Below, one piece after another: positions 1 through 7,670 of a stretch of DNA of 64,000 nucleotides; the first letter of the stretch is position 1; each line of letters starts with the position of its first letter. Origin of the DNA: Phycisphaeraceae bacterium. GTDB lineage: Bacteria > Planctomycetota > Phycisphaerae > Phycisphaerales > Phycisphaeraceae. The position numbers and the translations under genes are program-made. The DNA is taken from the NCBI GenBank assembly GCA_029260655.1, contig JAJDCU010000049.1, positions 1 through 64,000 on the forward strand, given 5' to 3'. The notes under the pieces are model-generated. The model saw only the letters and a program-made list of their open reading frames with translations. It was not told the origin of the DNA and made no database searches.

Positions 1-1
1 C

Positions 2-1315
2 CCCGGTTCCAAGAGCCTGACCAACCGGGCGCTCCTGTTAGCCGCCCTGGCGGAAGGCACAAGCACACTCACCGGCGTGCTGTTCTCGGATGACACCAAG
101 GTGATGATGAAGGCCCTGCAAGACCTGGATGTGCAACTCGAAGTCAGTGAGCCAAACCATGAAGTAGGCGTCGTCGGTCGCAGAACATTCGCACCCGTCA
201 AAGCCTGGAACGATCCGCCTATCGAATTGACTCTTGGCAACGCGGGCACAGCCACCCGCTTCCTGACCGCCGCGTGTGCGGCAAGCCCGGGGCTTCGTTG
301 CCGGGTCGACGGCATCGAGCGGATGCGCCAACGTACCATTAAAGAACTGGTCGACGTGCTGGTGGAGCATGGGGCAGACATCAAGTATGAGCTCGAACCG
401 GGATTCCCCCCGCTGCTGATAGAGGGGGTTAATATCGATGGTGGCAAGATGAAAATGAGAGCCACCATATCCAGCCAGTATGTCAGTGCCGTGCTGATAT
501 CTTCGTTCTTATTCAATCACGGCTACACACCCACCTTCGTGCTGAAGTTTGATGGCCCCGTCGTCAGCTGGCCGTACATCGAAATCACCGTCAAGATGAT
601 GCGGCAGTTTGGCGTCAAGGCCAGCACGGGATGGCGATCTGTCATGGTGCCGAATCTCGCGTCATACAAGGGTCGGGATTATGCCATCGAACCAGACGCC
701 TCAAACGCGAGCTACTTCCTGGCCGCCGCGGCTCTGATCGATGGCGCCTCATGCACGCTAGGCAACCTGGGAAAGACCGCGCTCCAGGGTGATGCAAAGT
801 TCTACACCGTCCTTAAGCAGATGGGCCCGAAAGTCAGGGCGACGAAAACGACGACCAAGGTGAACGGCCGGGCTCTATATGGCATCAAGATCAACCTGAA
901 TGACATGCCAGACATGGCCCAGACACTTGCGGTCGTGGCCTTGTTCGCAACCGGCAGGACTGTGATCCGGAACGTCGGCAACCTCCGCGTCAAAGAGACC
1001 GACAGGATGGAGGCCTTGCGGATCGAATTGAGTAAGCTGGGGGCGAATGTGATCATTAAAGGCGACGACATCCGCATCACACCGCCCGAGGGGAACATCC
1101 TACTGAACGCGGACAACGGCAAGCCGATGTCCGACGAAAACCCGGTGTATATCGACACCTACGACGACCACCGTATGGCGATGGCATTCTCCATCGCCGG
1201 GCTTAGACAAGCGGGACTACGTATCAACGACCCCGATTGCGTCAATAAGACGTTCCCCGACTTCTTCAAGTATCTTGATTACCTTCGGCAGCCCCCGGAT
1301 AACGCCAAGGGATAA
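2..1315 (+). CDS. aroA: 3-phosphoshikimate 1-carboxyvinyltransferase (EPSP synthase), 5' end cut off
   Basis: EPSP synthase joins shikimate-3-phosphate and phosphoenolpyruvate in the sixth step of the shikimate (aromatic amino acid) pathway, in the cytoplasm. The ORF track starts at a GTG at 77, but the frame is open to base 2 and reads PGSKSLTNRALLLAALAEG, the N-terminal substrate-binding signature, so the true start lies before the window; by comparison with E. coli AroA roughly 18-20 residues are missing. Other family motifs are present: LGNAGTATRFLTA, PDMAQT (catalytic Asp region), RVKETDR, DDHRMAMAFS and KTFPDFF near the C-terminus. The position of E. coli Pro101 in the NAGTAMRP motif is Phe here. 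The ABC transporter gene begins 7 bases after the stop. Identification is secure. Confidence 0.96.
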   Translation, partial: PGSKSLTNRALLLAALAEGTSTLTGVLFSDDTKVMMKALQDLDVQLEVSEPNHEVGVVGRRTFAPVKAWNDPPIELTLGNAGTATRFLTAACAASPGLRCRVDGIERMRQRTIKELVDVLVEHGADIKYELEPGFPPLLIEGVNIDGGKMKMRATISSQYVSAVLISSFLFNHGYTPTFVLKFDGPVVSWPYIEITVKMMRQFGVKASTGWRSVMVPNLASYKGRDYAIEPDASNASYFLAAAALIDGASCTLGNLGKTALQGDAKFYTVLKQMGPKVRATKTTTKVNGRALYGIKINLNDMPDMAQTLAVVALFATGRTVIRNVGNLRVKETDRMEALRIELSKLGANVIIKGDDIRITPPEGNILLNADNGKPMSDENPVYIDTYDDHRMAMAFSIAGLRQAGLRINDPDCVNKTFPDFFKYLDYLRQPPDNAKG

Positions 1316-1322
1316 GCGACGG

Positions 1323-3194
1323 ATGAAACGAAGCGCCTTCTGGAAAACGACGCTCGAACTGCTCCGCTACAAGAAGCAGCTCGCTGTCGCGTTGACAGGG
1401 GCGCTGGTGTCGGCGGCGTGTTTCGGGGCGGGGCTGAGCATGCTGCTGCCGGTGTTCACGCTGTTTTTCAACAGCGACGTGCTTGAGGCTGGGGACCACC
1501 CGCTGAGAAAACTGGTGCGCGACGCGCTGACCGGCGAAGACGCCGCTCAATGGAAGACCAACCTGGCGACGTGGATCAACGGGCACATCCCCGAGGACGT
1601 GTTTTGGTCGTTCGTATTGATCATGGGTGTCATCGCAGCGTTCACGGTGATCGGCAGCGTCGGACGATACATCCACCAACTCGTGTCGATCACCGTGACC
1701 CAGCAGGTGGCAGTGGCCTGGCGCGACCGGTTGTTCCGCAAGCTGGTCGATGCGCCGGTGTCGTATTTCCTGGGGCAAAACGCCTCTGACCACGCCAGCC
1801 GGGCGATGTTTGACACCGGTGTGCTGGCTCGCGGCCATCTTGCTGTACTGGGCAAGGCCTTGCCGGAGATCCTCACGGGCTTGGCGGCGGTGATGGTCGC
1901 GCTCTGGTGGGACTATAAGCTAACCCTGCTGGCGCTGATCGCGGCGCCGGTCAGCGCGGTGGTGTTGCACAAGTTCGGGCGTACGATCGAGCGGGCTTCC
2001 AGGCGGGCGTTGCAGGAGCAGGCGGGGATGCTCAAGACGGTCAACGAGGTGCTCGGCGCGCTGTACGTGATCAAGACCCACTCGGCGGAGGGCTACGAGC
2101 GCAGGCGGTTCCGCAGGCTGAACCGGGCGCTATTTGATCAGCAGATGAAGATGCGTCAGGCCCGCGCACTGGCGTCACCGGTGATCGAAACACTGGGGCT
2201 GTTCTTCGTACTGGCCGCCGCGCTGGTCGCCGCATGGTACGTCTTCACCCAGGAGGGCGTGGACTCCGTGACATTCCTGACGGTCCTGATCGCGCTGGGT
2301 GCAGCCGGTGCGAAACTCAAGCCGTTGACCGCCTTGCACACACAGATCAAGGAGGCGGACGCGGCGGCGAAGCGGATGCTCGAAGCCTCGGTGATCCAGG
2401 CTGAGCCGATCGGTTTGGCCGACCGCGCCGCGCTGCCGAAGCTGGCAAGGCATCAGCGGTCGATCGCGTTTGAAGATATCGGGTATGCCTACCGAGGCCA
2501 GGACGTGCCTGCGCTGGCCGGTGTGAGCCTGAGCGTGGCGCACGGGCAGACGGTGGCGATTGTCGGCGGCAACGGTGCGGGCAAGACGACGCTATTGAAC
2601 CTGCTGCCGCGGCTTAATGAGCCGACGGCCGGGCGCGTGCTGATCGACGGGACGGAGATCGCGGGTGTGAACCTCAAGGAGCTTCGCCGACAGATCGCGG
2701 TGGTGCCGCAGCAGAGCGTGCTGTTTGAGGGGACGATTGCCGACAACATCGCCTACGGCCGGCTGGACGCGAGCCGGGCGGAGATCGAATCGGCGGCACA
2801 AAGCGCGTTTGCGCACGAGTTCGTCACCGAGTTGCCCGACGGGTACGACACCGTGCTGGGCGAGGGCGGGGCCGGGCTCAGCGGCGGGCAGAAGCAGCGG
2901 CTGTGCATCGCGCGGGCGATCCTGCGCGACCCGGCGATCCTGATCCTCGACGAGGCAACCAGCCAGATCGACGCCGACTCCGAGGCCAAGATCAACCGGG
3001 CGCTGGACAGCTTCCGCGCCGGGCGCACGACCTTCATCATCGCCCACCGCTTGAGCACCGTCGTCGACTGCGGCCTGATCGTCGTGATGGACGCCGGGAA
3101 GATCGTCGGGCAAGGCAAGCACGCCGAACTGCTCGAAAGCTGTCAGACGTATCGCACGTTGACCCACACGCAGCTACAGGCCGCGCCTGCATGA
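1323..3194 (+). CDS. ABC exporter, MsbA-like (fused permease and ATPase)
   Basis: A half-transporter of about 623 residues that would dimerise in the cytoplasmic membrane and export a lipid or other hydrophobic substrate using ATP. The N-terminal half (about 20-330) has several hydrophobic segments of the type-IV exporter fold. The C-terminal ATPase carries Walker A GGNGAGKTT near residue 415, the Q-loop region VVPQQS, signature LSGGQKQR near 518, Walker B ILILDEATS near 538 and the H-loop AHRLST near 574. The track starts 16 codons earlier, inside aroA; the ATG at 1323 is chosen because it falls just after the aroA stop and starts a basic MKRS leader. The 7-base gap suggests co-transcription with aroA. 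Substrate cannot be read from the sequence. Confidence 0.9.
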   Translation: MKRSAFWKTTLELLRYKKQLAVALTGALVSAACFGAGLSMLLPVFTLFFNSDVLEAGDHPLRKLVRDALTGEDAAQWKTNLATWINGHIPEDVFWSFVLIMGVIAAFTVIGSVGRYIHQLVSITVTQQVAVAWRDRLFRKLVDAPVSYFLGQNASDHASRAMFDTGVLARGHLAVLGKALPEILTGLAAVMVALWWDYKLTLLALIAAPVSAVVLHKFGRTIERASRRALQEQAGMLKTVNEVLGALYVIKTHSAEGYERRRFRRLNRALFDQQMKMRQARALASPVIETLGLFFVLAAALVAAWYVFTQEGVDSVTFLTVLIALGAAGAKLKPLTALHTQIKEADAAAKRMLEASVIQAEPIGLADRAALPKLARHQRSIAFEDIGYAYRGQDVPALAGVSLSVAHGQTVAIVGGNGAGKTTLLNLLPRLNEPTAGRVLIDGTEIAGVNLKELRRQIAVVPQQSVLFEGTIADNIAYGRLDASRAEIESAAQSAFAHEFVTELPDGYDTVLGEGGAGLSGGQKQRLCIARAILRDPAILILDEATSQIDADSEAKINRALDSFRAGRTTFIIAHRLSTVVDCGLIVVMDAGKIVGQGKHAELLESCQTYRTLTHTQLQAAPA

Positions 3195-3227
3195 TCCGGG
3201 GAAGACAGATTTACCGAGAGCCCCCAA

Positions 3228-3980
3228 ATGTGTAGACGCGCTTTCACACTGATCGAGCTGCTGGTCGTCATCAGCATCATCGCGATCCTGGTGGGGATTC
3301 TTCTGCCGGCGCTGGGGTCGGCGAGGCGTAGCGCACTGGTGGTTGCCTGCGGGCAGAACATCCGGCAGATCGGGGTTGCGGTCATCGCCTACACCGGCGA
3401 CCACGACGGGCAGATCCCCAATAACCCCCTGCCGTTCGCCCCGCCGTTCTGGTTCGGGAATGATGTCGCCAACAACATGATGTTCAGCGCCTCACACGCC
3501 CCGGCGGACCTTGTCGGGCACGGGGTGGTGCTTGACAGCTACCTCGATGATGAGCGGGCGATGTTCTGCCCGGATGACGACTCGGCGGACCCGGTTGAGG
3601 AGCTTGAGAACATCCGAAGCAAAACCGACAACGCCTTCAGCTCGTACCTGTACCGCCAGCTCGACCGGACCGAGGACAGCCGGATCGACGCGCTGGGCGA
3701 GAGCACCGAGGGCGTGGCCGCGACCGCCCTGCTACTCGACATGAACGCGCTGCTGCCCGGGGACAACTTCCGCACCAACCATGGCAACCGGACCGTGAAC
3801 ATTTTTTATATCGACGGGCATGTTGACCCACAGACCAACTCGTCGAATCAGAGCGACGGGGTGTTCTCGATCCGCCTGGCAGACATGGCCGACTTCTTCG
3901 GCCGTCTGGACCAGATCCTGGTCAGCGCCGACTTCGCCCTTGTCGGCGACCCGGCAGACGCGCCAACGCCTTCGCCATGA
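3228..3980 (+). CDS. Prepilin-type N-terminal cleavage/methylation protein (pseudopilin-like)
   Basis: A 250-residue protein beginning [18 protein letters not shown], which is the class III (type IV prepilin) leader: short basic n-region, then F-T-L-I-E with the conserved Glu five residues into the mature helix, followed by a hydrophobic helix to about residue 30. The C-terminal part has [17 protein letters not shown], close to the H-X9-DG motif of the large planctomycete pseudopilin family (here ten residues lie between His and Asp-Gly). It should be processed by a prepilin peptidase and held in the membrane by its helix. Members of this family are numerous in planctomycetes and their individual roles are unknown. 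Its stop overlaps an ATG of the next frame (ATGA at 3977-3980). Confidence 0.88.
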   Translation: MCRRAFTLIELLVVISIIAILVGILLPALGSARRSALVVACGQNIRQIGVAVIAYTGDHDGQIPNNPLPFAPPFWFGNDVANNMMFSASHAPADLVGHGVVLDSYLDDERAMFCPDDDSADPVEELENIRSKTDNAFSSYLYRQLDRTEDSRIDALGESTEGVAATALLLDMNALLPGDNFRTNHGNRTVNIFYIDGHVDPQTNSSNQSDGVFSIRLADMADFFGRLDQILVSADFALVGDPADAPTPSP

Positions 3981-4018
3981 CACCATGCCCGCCGCACGGT
4001 GCAAATCCAGGAGACGCC

Positions 4019-4369
4019 TTGGCGAATGAATACGTCAACAAACTGACCGCACTGATCGACGTGGTGAAACCAAAGACACCCCGAGGCAAGACCATTGAGG
4101 TCAAGCCCTTCTTCGGCGGGGCGGCCGGGTACCTTGATGGACAGATCTTCATCTCGCTGACCAAGGTCGGCCTGGCGCTGAAACTCCCGGACGACGCCCG
4201 GCAACGTCTGATCAAGGCCGGCGATGCCAAGGCGCTGCGGTATTTCCCCAAGGCCCCGGTTAAGAAGCAGTACGCCTTGATGTCCGATGATTTCCTAGCC
4301 AACCCAAAGCGCATCAAGCCCTGGATCGAGATGAGTCTCGACCATGCGGCGTCCGCGATCGGCCGGTGA
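4019..4369 (+). CDS. TfoX N-terminal-domain family protein, TTG start
   Basis: A small cytoplasmic protein of about 116 residues with the TfoX/Sxy N-terminal domain pattern: VKPFFGGAAGYLDGQIFISL, then a KL-type strand, ALRYFPKA and a C-terminal helix of the form NPKRIKPWIEMSLDHA. The track begins at an ATG at 3977 that overlaps the upstream stop, but AGGAG at 4009-4013 lies five bases before a TTG at 4019 (protein begins MANEYVNKL), which also gives the usual family length; I prefer that start. Stand-alone TfoX-N proteins are not proven competence regulators, so no function is assigned. The last 56 bases overlap the 3' end of the convergent NHL/PEP-CTERM gene. Confidence 0.78.
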   Translation: MANEYVNKLTALIDVVKPKTPRGKTIEVKPFFGGAAGYLDGQIFISLTKVGLALKLPDDARQRLIKAGDAKALRYFPKAPVKKQYALMSDDFLANPKRIKPWIEMSLDHAASAIGR

Positions 4370-5855
4370 TGAGCGACAAGCACCCCAAGGCAAGCAGTGC
4401 CGACGTACCGGGCTCGGGGACCGGAACCCCGGCGAACTCCACCTGGAAGGTCTGATCAAACAGGGCCTCGGCGGAGCCGCCTTGGTCGTCGGCGCTGACA
4501 TCTAACTGAGTCACCAGCTCATAGGTCTGGCCAGCGATCAGCGACAGTGTCAGGTTGAACGGGGCGTTGACCGTGAGGTTGTCCGGCACACCGATCGAGG
4601 AATTGACCTGATGCATCTGCGTGACCTGATCCACCAGAGCGCCGCCGATTTCGTTGACCGTGATGGTCCCGGTCACGGACGCCGTACCCCCGCCGTCGGA
4701 ATTGAGTTGGCCGTCAAGCAGAGCGTTGATGAAGACGTCGACCACGCCGCCGCCGCCATCGTCAACGGTGAACTGGCGGGTGACGGTGTTTGACTTGCTG
4801 ACCGGACCGGCTGCGGCCTGGACGCTCAGGCCGTGGATCGTGCCCAGATCGATCGACTCGGCGGTGCCGCCGTCGGGGTTGCTGATGGCCGAGACGTTCA
4901 TGCGCAGCGCCGAGCCGTTGCTGAGCGTTTGCGTGGGCGTGAAGACCGGTCCGGGATCAAAGGCTATCTTCCAGGGTGTGATGAGCCCGCCGCTGGCGTT
5001 GGTCACGAAGTTGGTCGAAACCCCGCTGAAGGGGTCGATACGGACGACCTCACGCTCGATGCCGCTCGCGGACACGTATATAAAGCCATCGGGCCCGAAC
5101 TCCAGGTCGGTCGGCCCGGCAAATGTCACGCCGGAGGTGCCGAAGGTTGCCAGGAGCGCGCCGGTCTGCCCGTGGTACTTGAAGACACGCCCGCTATTGA
5201 ATAAATCGCCGCCGATCCCGCCCGCGACATAGAGGTGCCCGTCGGGACCGAATGCGAGTCCGCCGGTCGAATTGTTTCCCACACCGGTGGCGAAAATCCC
5301 CGCAGCGGCGCCGCTGGTGTTGTATTTCTCTACGCGGTTGCTGCTGAAAGTGGAAATATATAGCAAGCCGTCCGGGCCCATGGTGATGCCGGACGCCCCG
5401 CCGTTATTCAGGAGGTTGGTGATCAGGCCGCCTGCGCCGGTCGTCGCGTTGTGTCTGTAGATGCGTGTGTGGCTGGCGGCGGGCCCGGTCATGTAGAAAT
5501 TGCCGTCGGGCGCGAGATAGAGGTCCTCGTAACTGACGTTGCTGAGGAACGCGCCCTGGGAGAAACCGGTGCTGCGTTGGAACTTCAAGACCTTTTTAGA
5601 CGAGATATTACTGCTGTTGATGTAGATCTCGCCGTCGGGCCCGAACTCGATCCCGCGCGGGCTGTCCATGCCGCCAGAGCCTGCGAAGAAAGTAAAGTTG
5701 CTGACAAACGCCCCGGTGTCGCCGTCATACCGCCTGATGATGTCGCCGCTGAAGTCAGAGACAAACAGGTCACGCAGCGCGGCCTGCGCGACCGATGCGC
5801 CCAGAGACATCCATACGACAACCGCCGCCGCTTGGACAAAACGTGTGTGAAACAT
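4314..5855 (-). CDS. Exported NHL-repeat beta-propeller protein with PEP-CTERM anchor
   Basis: A 513-residue secreted protein. Residues 1-26 are a Sec signal peptide ending AQA-A. Residues about 30-300 contain repeated blocks of the form FGPDGxIYVS/LAPDGNFYM, the NHL/SMP-30-like propeller pattern. A beta-rich part of about 180 residues follows, and the C-terminus has VPVPEPGTSALLALGCLSL followed by basic residues, a PEP-CTERM sorting signal: export, then cleavage by an exosortase-type system. After the hydrophobic stretch there is an unusually long basic tail of about 15 residues. AAGGAA precedes the ATG at a suitable distance. The ligand or role of the propeller is unknown. The 3' end overlaps the TfoX-N gene on the other strand. 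Confidence 0.85.
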   Translation of the reverse strand: MFHTRFVQAAAVVVWMSLGASVAQAALRDLFVSDFSGDIIRRYDGDTGAFVSNFTFFAGSGGMDSPRGIEFGPDGEIYINSSNISSKKVLKFQRSTGFSQGAFLSNVSYEDLYLAPDGNFYMTGPAASHTRIYRHNATTGAGGLITNLLNNGGASGITMGPDGLLYISTFSSNRVEKYNTSGAAAGIFATGVGNNSTGGLAFGPDGHLYVAGGIGGDLFNSGRVFKYHGQTGALLATFGTSGVTFAGPTDLEFGPDGFIYVSASGIEREVVRIDPFSGVSTNFVTNASGGLITPWKIAFDPGPVFTPTQTLSNGSALRMNVSAISNPDGGTAESIDLGTIHGLSVQAAAGPVSKSNTVTRQFTVDDGGGGVVDVFINALLDGQLNSDGGGTASVTGTITVNEIGGALVDQVTQMHQVNSSIGVPDNLTVNAPFNLTLSLIAGQTYELVTQLDVSADDQGGSAEALFDQTFQVEFAGVPVPEPGTSALLALGCLSLITGRSRTPHGRDSSRSRA

Positions 5856-6066
5856 CGCGAGATTCCTTCCCTATAGAGAAGCTGACAGAAATGGCTTGCG
5901 CCGTCCGCTTCTCCCCTCACCCGAATGGGCAGTGTAAGGCTACCACAAGACCGCACCGGGAACAAGAGTTTTTAACAATTATTGATTGCTGCCCCGTGGC
6001 GCAGCTTACCCAGATTCACACCCATGGTGAATGAGGATGATTATGGATAGGTTTACGGACCGCCGA
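5856..6066. other. Intergenic region between the PEP-CTERM gene start and the metallo-hydrolase stop
   Basis: About 210 bases holding the upstream region of the minus-strand NHL/PEP-CTERM gene. It includes an AT-rich tract (TTTTTAACAATTATTGATTG around 5970) that may carry its promoter. No gene is visible. Confidence 0.4.
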
Positions 6067-7047
6067 CTACGAAAACTCCAAGCGCCGCTGATCGCGCTTG
6101 GATGGCTTTGCGGGCTTGATGTGCAACCAGCGTGTCCGGCGGCGCTGGTCGGTGAGGGTGATGCGCCCGGCGAGGTCGGCGTCTCGCTCAAATACTCGGC
6201 GGACTTTCATCGGGTGATTGCACTGGCTTGATCGGTGCAGCAGCACGACGTCGCGCGGCAGGCCGACGGGGCTGGCGTCGGCGATCATGCGCACGGCCTC
6301 TAAGCTCTGCTCGTTGGACAGGTGCCCGGAGTCGGACATGTTCCGGCGGTTGACCCAGCTTGGGCGCGGGCTGGTGGTGGTCATGTGCTCGTCGTAGTTG
6401 CACTCGATACACAGGAGGTCGACCCCGGCCATGTGCTGGACCAGCGCGGGCGGCGCGTGGCCCAGGTCGGTGGCGTACCCGACGCTCCCGGCGTGCGTGT
6501 CCAGCCGGTACCCGATCGTGCCTTGCTTGTCGTGTTGGAGCCTGACGGTCGAGGCGCGCACGCCGGGCATCGGCACGAACGGCTGAAACTGAAACGAACG
6601 CGCCAGCCCCGCGTCGCGCAGCTCGGCCCCGCCGGGGATGCGCATCAGGTCCGGGTAGTGCCAGTCGTGCAGGTAAAGAGGGATCCCCCACTTCAAGAGC
6701 GTGCCGGGCCAGGTCCTTCGGAAGTGATCCTGATCCAGGTGGGTCAGGCAGACGGCGTGGATGTCTTTGATCGAAAGCCCGGCCTGCGTGAGCCGCTTAT
6801 CGGTCGTCCGGGGCCCGAACCCGGCGTCGATCAGCAGGGCCGAGTCACCGAGCCTCAGCACGGCCGCGTTGCCGCCGCTGCCGCTGCCCAGGACGCATAG
6901 CCCAAGTTTTTCCATAGGCTTAAGTGGATCTGCCGGGGGGGTCTTTATCGAGGTGGTTAACACACCCGCCAGGGACGATTGCCGCTCCTGAACGAATAAG
7001 GGCATCTGGTTTCGCGGCTTATCGGACATCCGTGTCTTGCCTTGCAT
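6067..7047 (-). CDS. MBL-fold metallo-hydrolase, YycJ/WalJ-like
   Basis: A 320-326-residue beta-lactamase-fold hydrolase. After a variable N-terminus of about 45 residues the core begins LGLCVLGSGSGGNAAVLRL, the strand-turn seen in YycJ-type proteins, followed by LLIDAG and the metal motif THLDQDH at about 102-108. This is HxDxDH rather than the usual HxHxDH, so one first-site His is replaced by Asp. Further down come YATDLGHAP (metal-bridging Asp region), CIECNYDE and SDSGHLSNEQ, a His likely to bind metal. YycJ relatives are nucleases or unknown hydrolases, and the reaction here is not assigned. The ORF ATG at 7047 or the next in-frame ATG at 7029 are both possible starts. The gene stands alone. 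Confidence 0.8.
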   Translation of the reverse strand: MQGKTRMSDKPRNQMPLFVQERQSSLAGVLTTSIKTPPADPLKPMEKLGLCVLGSGSGGNAAVLRLGDSALLIDAGFGPRTTDKRLTQAGLSIKDIHAVCLTHLDQDHFRRTWPGTLLKWGIPLYLHDWHYPDLMRIPGGAELRDAGLARSFQFQPFVPMPGVRASTVRLQHDKQGTIGYRLDTHAGSVGYATDLGHAPPALVQHMAGVDLLCIECNYDEHMTTTSPRPSWVNRRNMSDSGHLSNEQSLEAVRMIADASPVGLPRDVVLLHRSSQCNHPMKVRRVFERDADLAGRITLTDQRRRTRWLHIKPAKPSKRDQRRLEFS

Positions 7048-7127
7048 TTTCCCGAATAATCCTTACAATCCCTATCCTCGCCTGAAGTTTGACCCCGGTC
7101 AACCGATAACCATTGCAGGAGACGGTA

Positions 7128-7278
7128 TTGAATTGGACGCTATGACTGGCGGGGTCAATTCATCACGCTGGGTAAGCGTGAATACCTGGTAAAACAGGGC
7201 GAGTGGTGGCGGATCACGACAGATTCGTCAATTCAACCCCAGATGGGGTGGGCGGACACAAACGTACCGGCGAGGTGA
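7128..7278 (+). pseudogene. Possible frameshifted microgene (about 50 residues)
   Basis: AGGAG at 7117-7121 precedes a TTG at 7128 by six bases. The TTG frame (LNWTL) meets TGA after five codons, but the frame one base further on (from CGC at 7138) is open to TGA at 7276-7278. It reads RYDWRGQFITLGKREYLVKQ and continues GEWWRITTD, with amino-acid composition and codon third bases like real coding sequence. A single-base indel near 7137 would join TTG and this frame into one protein of about 50 residues. It may be a decayed or misassembled small gene, or a chance ORF. No family is recognised. It lies just upstream of a small lipoprotein gene. Confidence 0.3.
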
Positions 7279-7294
7279 ACAGCAGGGGTAGCGC

Positions 7295-7552
7295 ATGCGG
7301 TCATTAGTTAGTACAGCCGTTCTTGCAGGTGTGGCCTTGAGCCTCGTAGGGTGTGGCTCAGCGCGTAAGCCTCAGTTGATCATCCTCCCCAGTTATTCAT
7401 ACGTTCAGACCGACCTGGCCATGGGCGTTGAGAGCGACGTCATCACGGGCAGTGCCCGGGCGCAGTCCTCGGTCGCCAAGCTCCCGCCGATGCCCGCGGC
7501 CCCCGGTTTCGAGTCGCTTGTGTTAAACGTAGCCGCCGTTCAGATCGATTGA
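7295..7552 (+). CDS. Small lipoprotein of unknown function
   Basis: An 85-residue predicted lipoprotein. The signal peptide MRSLVSTAVLAGVALSLVGC ends in a lipobox (L-V-G-C), so the mature protein of about 65 residues would be lipid-anchored at Cys20. The mature part has no recognised domain. AGGGGT upstream of the ATG is a fair ribosome-binding site. The gene is convergent with nuoG, with a strong hairpin between them. Confidence 0.65.
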   Translation: MRSLVSTAVLAGVALSLVGCGSARKPQLIILPSYSYVQTDLAMGVESDVITGSARAQSSVAKLPPMPAAPGFESLVLNVAAVQID

Positions 7553-7605
7553 TCAGGCCCCTGATCAGACCCCCTACACACACGGTATAACACCCGCATC
7601 ATTGT

Positions 7606-7628
7606 GCCCACGGATGTAATCCGTGGGC
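7606..7628. terminator. Perfect 10-bp hairpin between convergent genes
   Basis: GCCCACGGAT-GTA-ATCCGTGGGC is a 10-bp perfect inverted repeat with a 3-base loop, followed on the plus strand by a T/G-rich tract (TTGGTTGTT). It sits between the stop of the small lipoprotein gene and the stop of nuoG, the position expected of a bidirectional terminator or a REP-type palindrome. Confidence 0.6.
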
Positions 7629-7670
7629 TTGGTTGTTGGATGGGGACGTCGAATAATCCTTCGGCGTGCG

